A DNA stretch of 45,623 nucleotides, from contig JAJRVT010000072.1 in NCBI GenBank assembly GCA_024277175.1, positions 1 to 45,623 on the forward strand, read 5' to 3'. This document shows, in pieces, positions 41,694 through 45,623 of the stretch (its first letter is position 1; each line of letters opens with the position of its first letter). The position numbers were made by a program, and so were the translations under genes. Under the pieces are notes generated by a model. The model worked only from the letters and a program-made list of their open reading frames with translations, searched no databases and was not told the DNA's origin. Origin of the DNA: Chloroflexota bacterium (GTDB taxonomy: Bacteria; Chloroflexota; Anaerolineae; Caldilineales; Caldilineaceae).

Positions 41694-43691
41694 ATGAGTT
41701 CAATGAAAGATACAAACGAGCAAAACGAAACGGTTGACGGGGCCGCGGAACAGGATTCGGTGGAGTACGAGGAGCCGTCCTTTGCAGGAGGAGGCCACGG
41801 TGACAAACCGAAAAGCCGCAAATACGTCGCCTACCTGGCCCTGGGCGCGCTGGGCGTCGTCTATGGCGACATCGGCACCAGTCCTCTCTACGCTTTCCGG
41901 GAATCCTTTCATGCGAGCTATGGCATCCCGGTCACCCAGGAAAATGTGCTGGGCATCCTGTCCCTGATCTTCTGGTCGCTGATCATCGTTATTTCGATCA
42001 AATATCTCGTCTTCGTCATGCGCGCCGACAACCAGGGCGAAGGCGGCATCCTGGCGCTCACCGCCCTCATCATTCCCAAAGGCAGCCTGCAAAACGGCGT
42101 GCCCCGGGGCACGGTGCGCTGGATGCTGATCCTGTTGGGGCTATTCGGCACCGCACTCCTCTATGGTGACGGTATGATCACGCCGGCCATCTCGGTGCTC
42201 TCAGCCGTCGAAGGGCTGGAGGTGGCCACGCCATTTTTCCAGCCGTACATCATCCCCATCACCATTGGCATCCTGATTGGACTTTTCCTCTTCCAGAGCC
42301 GGGGCACCGAAAAGGTGGGCAACATCTTCGGACCGTTGACGCTGCTCTGGTTCGCGACGCTCGCGATCCTGGGCATCCGCTGGATCATCGAACAGCCCCA
42401 CGTCTTCCTGGCCCTGAATCCCTTACACGGCCTGGCATTTTTCCTGCGCAACGGCTGGCATGGATACCTGGTGCTCGGTTCCGTCTTCCTGGTGGTGACC
42501 GGTGGCGAAGCGCTCTACGCGGACATGGGCCACTTCGGCAGCGCCCCCATCCGCCTGGCCTGGTTTACGATCGTGTTGCCGGCCCTGTTGCTGAACTATT
42601 TCGGCCAGGGCGCGCTCCTGCTGGACCACCCGGAAGCGGTGGTGAACCCTTTCTATCGCATGGCCCCCACCTGGGCGCTCTATCCAGTGGTGGCCATCGC
42701 CACGACGGCCACGGTGATCGCGTCCCAGGCGCTGATCACCGGGGCGTTTTCCCTGACCATGCAGGCGGTGCGGCTGGGCTATCTGCCCCGGGTCGACATT
42801 GAGCACACCTCCCACAAGGAGATGGGCCAGATCTACATCAGTTCCGTCAACTGGATCATCATGGTCGCCACCATCGCCCTGGTGCTAGCCTTCAAATCAT
42901 CCAGCAACCTGGCGGCCGCCTATGGCGTGGCCGTGACAACCACCATGGTGGTCACGACGCTGCTGTTGGCCACGGTCGCCCGCGAGCGTTGGAACTGGAA
43001 TCTGCCGGTGACTATCGCCATCGTCGCCTTCTTCCTCGTGATCGATCTGGCGTTCTGGGGCGCGAACCTGGTCAAGATCCCGGCCGGCGGTTGGTTCCCT
43101 CTGGTCGTGGGGGCCATCGTCTTCACCGCCATGACCACCTGGAAACGCGGCCGCCAGATCTTGCGTCAGCGCCTGCGCGTCAGCTCGGTCAAGTTCTCCG
43201 ATTTCATCCAACGGCTGCACACTGACACAGTGGTGCATGTGCCGGGGACCGCGATCTTCATGTACAGTTCGCCTCAAGGCACGCCTCCCGCCTTGATCCA
43301 GAACCTGCGCCATAACAAGGTGCTCCATGAACGGGTGATCCTGTTGACGGTCAAGACAGACACCATCCCCCACACGCCGACGGAGCGGCGGATCGAAGTC
43401 CAGGACCTGGAAAAGAACTTTTACCGCGTCATTCTTCATTACGGCTTCATGGAAACGCCCAATGTCTCCAGAGATTTGAAACTGGCTGCGCAATATGGCC
43501 TGACCATCAAACCGACGGAGACCAGCTTCTTCCTGGGGCGGGAACGCCTGCGCGCGACCGAACGCGAGGGAATGGCCATCTGGCGCGAAAACCTCTTTAT
43601 CCTCATGAGCCGCAACGCGCGTAACGCCACCGACTTCTTCGAACTGCCGCCTGGGCGGGTAGTGGAATTGGGCGTGCAGGTGGAGCTTTGA
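41694..43691 (+). CDS. kup: Kup-type low-affinity potassium transporter
   Basis: A 665-residue membrane protein of the KUP/HAK/KT family, importing K+ by proton symport. A charged N-terminal tail of about 42 residues precedes helix 1, which carries the family signature LGVVYGDIGTSPLYAF near 55-70. About 12 helices follow to residue 485 (GEGGILALTAL near 115, GDGMITPAISVLSAVEG near 155, TGGEALYADMGHFG near 265, AYGVAVTTTMV near 407). The cytoplasmic C-terminal domain (about 490-665) contains VHVPGTAIFMYSSPQGTPPALIQNLRHNK and ends FFELPPGRVVELGVQVEL. All family landmarks are intact. Confidence 0.96.
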   Translation: MSSMKDTNEQNETVDGAAEQDSVEYEEPSFAGGGHGDKPKSRKYVAYLALGALGVVYGDIGTSPLYAFRESFHASYGIPVTQENVLGILSLIFWSLIIVISIKYLVFVMRADNQGEGGILALTALIIPKGSLQNGVPRGTVRWMLILLGLFGTALLYGDGMITPAISVLSAVEGLEVATPFFQPYIIPITIGILIGLFLFQSRGTEKVGNIFGPLTLLWFATLAILGIRWIIEQPHVFLALNPLHGLAFFLRNGWHGYLVLGSVFLVVTGGEALYADMGHFGSAPIRLAWFTIVLPALLLNYFGQGALLLDHPEAVVNPFYRMAPTWALYPVVAIATTATVIASQALITGAFSLTMQAVRLGYLPRVDIEHTSHKEMGQIYISSVNWIIMVATIALVLAFKSSSNLAAAYGVAVTTTMVVTTLLLATVARERWNWNLPVTIAIVAFFLVIDLAFWGANLVKIPAGGWFPLVVGAIVFTAMTTWKRGRQILRQRLRVSSVKFSDFIQRLHTDTVVHVPGTAIFMYSSPQGTPPALIQNLRHNKVLHERVILLTVKTDTIPHTPTERRIEVQDLEKNFYRVILHYGFMETPNVSRDLKLAAQYGLTIKPTETSFFLGRERLRATEREGMAIWRENLFILMSRNARNATDFFELPPGRVVELGVQVEL

Positions 43692-43758
43692 CGCAAATTA
43701 GCTGCGGATTGATCCACTAACTCCGCCCAAGTTGAGGAAACGCCCGTTCCGTTCGAAG

Positions 43759-43787
43759 CTGCCGGGGAGTTCGAAACTCCCCGGCAG
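43759..43787. repeat. Family E palindrome, variant copy
   Basis: CTGCCGGGGAGTT, CGA, AACTCCCCGGCAG. Compared with 20289-20319 the outer pairs changed from CGTG/CACG to CTG/CAG on both arms, which keeps the hairpin intact. Confidence 0.82.
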
Positions 43788-43851
43788 GTGGCGAGCGTGA
43801 AAGGGCGTCAGCCATTCCCCCTCCCCACCCTCCAAAACGCTTTGCTAGATT

Positions 43852-43911
43852 CTGTTCTATAGAGTATCCTTGCACAAGGATACAGCGTATTCTCTTCATA
43901 GAATAGAACAG
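43852..43911. repeat. Nested inverted repeat
   Basis: Outer arms CTGTTCTAT (43852-43860) and ATAGAACAG (43903-43911) enclose an inner perfect hairpin TATCCTTG-CA-CAAGGATA. There is no similar sequence elsewhere in the window. Confidence 0.7.
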
Positions 43912-43938
43912 CTTCGCACTCGCCCCGAAAATATTAAG

Positions 43939-44047
43939 GCCCTTCCTGGGAATTAACGTCCCCGGCACTTGTCACGAGTTTGGCGCTGACCAGAGTGCGA
44001 CTGGAAAATGCCGGGGACATGACGTGTATTTATTTTCTTGAAGTAGC
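43939..44047. mobile_element. 109-bp miniature inverted-repeat element (family D), copy 2
   Basis: GCCCTTCC...GAAGTAGC ends, internal AATTAACGTCCCCGGCAC and TGCCGGGGACATGACG arms, and a conserved GACCAGAG centre match copy 1 at 20007-20116. Flanks are TTAAG (43934-43938) and CTAAG (44048-44052), a 4-of-5 match. The internal stem is more degraded than in copy 1, suggesting an older insertion. Confidence 0.82.
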
Positions 44048-44110
44048 CTAAGCAGACGCCTCACCGACGCCTTCGCTATTCATTCTTCTCTATCAGTGGA
44101 GGGTAACACC

Positions 44111-45623
44111 ATGTCAAAAAACCATCTCACCCCCGTCGCAGTGACGTTGGGAGGGGTTCTCATCGCCCTCCTGCTGACGCTTAGCGCGCCAGGGATCGCA
44201 CATGCAGCCCCCCAGTTCGCCACCCCCCAGGAGCCGGACGACCCACTGGACACGCCCATCACGCTGGTGTCCGAGAGCAGTCCCAACACGTTCAACGAAT
44301 GGACCATGGGCGGCGGTCTGCTCTACTGGGCCCAACGTTGCTTCGGCGGCGAATTCCGGGGAGACGGCTACCTGAAACGGATGCCCGCCAATGGCTCCAT
44401 CCAACGCACCCTGGCCACAGTATCGCCCAGCTTTTGCGTCACCTTCCTCTCCATGGCCGCGGACGAGGACGGCGTCTTCTACTTCAACGACGACGCCTCG
44501 CCCGACCGCATCGAACATATCCCCACCGCCTCTCCCTACACACCCGCCACGGTTTACGCCCTGAGCGCAATCTCCCAGAAACCACGCACAGACCTGGAAC
44601 CACACGGCGAGTACGTCTACTGGGGAACGACGGGCAACCAGATCCTGCTGGCGCGCAAGGATGGGACGGGTGGGGCGGAAACCGTCGCCAACACAGGGGC
44701 CAATGTCCAGGACGTGATGTTGGTGGGCGACTCCGTCTACTGGCTGGATGACAGCGGTCTCTGGCAGACCAACGTCACCTGTGGGACCCCTTTCCCCTGC
44801 CCCAAGGAGAAGTTGGTCACCACCAGCGGCGATCATCTCCTCTATGTTCCAGGGTTCCTGTTCTTCTCATACAGCATCTACTGGGTGGAGAATGGACCCC
44901 AGGAGAAGATCCGCCGCTACGCCTGTAACTTCATCATCGGCAGCGGATGTACCTGTAGCGCATCCGGTCCGCTCTACACCGCGCCCAGCGATTGGTCCAT
45001 GGGCCAGTTGACGAGCGACAACGGCAGCCATCTCTTCTGGACCGAGAACTACTTCAAAATCGGCGATCCTCCCGATGGCCGGGTAATGCGCGCGTCCACC
45101 AGCGGCAGCAGCTGGAGCGCCGACGAAATCGCCGTGAATCTACCCTACATTGACAGACGCATGTTCGCGGACAACCGCAACATCTACTTCGCCACTATCG
45201 CGGGTTCCCCCACTAAGATCATGAGCTTACCGTTCGACGCCACCGCCATCGAACGGGACCTGGCCGCGGACAAGTGGGAGGTCACCCAGGGCATTCAGAA
45301 CACGGCCAACAACGTCTCCCTGGTCGCGGACAAGACCACCTACGTGCGCGTCTACGGCAAGAACAACAGCGGCCCGCAGGCCGTGGCCGCGGAGGCCTAT
45401 CTCTACGGGACCCGGGACGGTTCGCCCCTGCCCGGATCCCCCCTGCGAGCGCTGAACGGCGTCCAGAATCTGACTGTGGGCGGCGGCTATGACCGGGCCA
45501 GGATCGACGATGGCTGGCTCTTCCGCTTGCCCGCAAGCTGGACCGATGCCGACACCATCAACCTGCGGGTGGTGGTGGACCCCCGTCAGGTCTACTCGGA
45601 TCCCAACCGGGGCAACAACGAAA
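44111..45623 (+). CDS. Large secreted protein, 3' end beyond the window
   Basis: Open from ATG 44111 to the window edge (504 codons) with no stop. GGAGGG lies just upstream. A signal peptide occupies about residues 1-34 (LGGVLIALLLTLSA, cleavage near AHAA). Residues about 45-380 form propeller-like blades of the type G..LYW and DSVYWLDDSG (LLYWAQRCFG; YVYWGTTGN; SVYWLDDSGLW; SIYWVENG; HLFWTENY; NIYFATIAG), i.e. at least six blades, with several Cys residues. From about residue 390 a second domain begins: KWEVTQGIQNTANNVSLVAD then TYVRVYGKNN, a beta domain recurrent in Chloroflexota exported proteins. Probably a long surface or extracellular protein; activity unknown. Confidence 0.87.
   Translation, partial: MSKNHLTPVAVTLGGVLIALLLTLSAPGIAHAAPQFATPQEPDDPLDTPITLVSESSPNTFNEWTMGGGLLYWAQRCFGGEFRGDGYLKRMPANGSIQRTLATVSPSFCVTFLSMAADEDGVFYFNDDASPDRIEHIPTASPYTPATVYALSAISQKPRTDLEPHGEYVYWGTTGNQILLARKDGTGGAETVANTGANVQDVMLVGDSVYWLDDSGLWQTNVTCGTPFPCPKEKLVTTSGDHLLYVPGFLFFSYSIYWVENGPQEKIRRYACNFIIGSGCTCSASGPLYTAPSDWSMGQLTSDNGSHLFWTENYFKIGDPPDGRVMRASTSGSSWSADEIAVNLPYIDRRMFADNRNIYFATIAGSPTKIMSLPFDATAIERDLAADKWEVTQGIQNTANNVSLVADKTTYVRVYGKNNSGPQAVAAEAYLYGTRDGSPLPGSPLRALNGVQNLTVGGGYDRARIDDGWLFRLPASWTDADTINLRVVVDPRQVYSDPNRGNNE

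Larger units (their letters stand above)
43692..44110. other. 419-base intergenic region filled with repeats
   Basis: No coding frame is convincing on either strand. It contains a family E palindrome (43759-43787), a nested hairpin (43852-43911) and the second family D miniature element (43939-44047). Confidence 0.75.

Noticed and set aside
43717-43968. An 83-codon minus-strand frame in the gap after kup.
   Set aside because: It spans a palindrome, a nested hairpin and part of a miniature element; no ribosome site or family resemblance.

Overview
This is a high-GC bacterial chromosomal window. It most resembles a filamentous or heterotrophic Chloroflexota (Anaerolineae/Caldilineae-like). That placement is an inference from gene content: a DHH-CBS-tRNA nucleotidyltransferase fusion, DUF6325 and DUF951 proteins, a YacL-type PIN/TRAM membrane protein, Thr/Pro-rich secreted proteins ending in a YLPFVSR-type tail, and DasR/NgcEFG-like sugar uptake. 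It also rests on the dense palindromic intergenic repeats. There is no rRNA gene, CRISPR array or intact transposase. One tRNA gene, tRNA-Arg(TCT), is present.

Layout. 1-7.4 kb: low-molecular-weight protein tyrosine phosphatase, a purine-type amidohydrolase, a frameshifted DHH/CBS/tRNA nucleotidyltransferase, two small membrane proteins and a ferredoxin-NADP reductase. 7.4-20.3 kb: tRNA-Arg beside a possible integrase remnant, then mainly surface functions (secreted repeat protein, LysM protein, propeller lipoprotein, O-antigen-ligase/TPR protein, two secreted proteins), interspersed with a tryptophanase-family lyase, a DUF6325 protein and a DUF1269 gene split by a 110-bp miniature element. 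20.3-27.3 kb: an amino-sugar cluster with anmK divergent from a GntR/UTRA regulator, an NgcE-like binding protein, two permeases and an UPF0309 SIS protein. A DasR/NagR-like operator overlaps the start of the regulator's transcript. 27.3-32.1 kb, minus strand: PIN/TRAM protein, cysS, rlmB and a GNAT protein. 32.7-45.6 kb: PIG-L deacetylase, DUF951, Nif3-like protein, a SelW-like gene with an in-frame TGA, a Tat lipoprotein resembling a glycoside hydrolase, HNH endonuclease, DUF1361, acyl-CoA synthetase, Kup potassium transporter, and a secreted protein that runs off the window.

Three observations stand out. (1) A SelW/Rdx-family gene at 35215-35478 (minus) has TGA exactly at the redox position (CxxU) and was therefore likely missed as a full gene; it is probably a selenoprotein. 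(2) A pair of 109/110-bp miniature elements carry matching ends and CTTAG/CTAAG-type 5-bp duplications; removing one restores a complete DUF1269 reading frame exactly. (3) At least six families of palindromic repeats fill most intergenic gaps. They often begin at, and even supply, the stop codon of the preceding gene.

How the genes may work together: the amino-sugar cluster plausibly takes up and recycles GlcNAc/anhydro-MurNAc-type cell-wall sugars under one repressor. It has no ATPase, which would have to be a shared MsiK-type subunit encoded elsewhere. All functions are assigned by reading the translated sequences and motifs; no database search was run.
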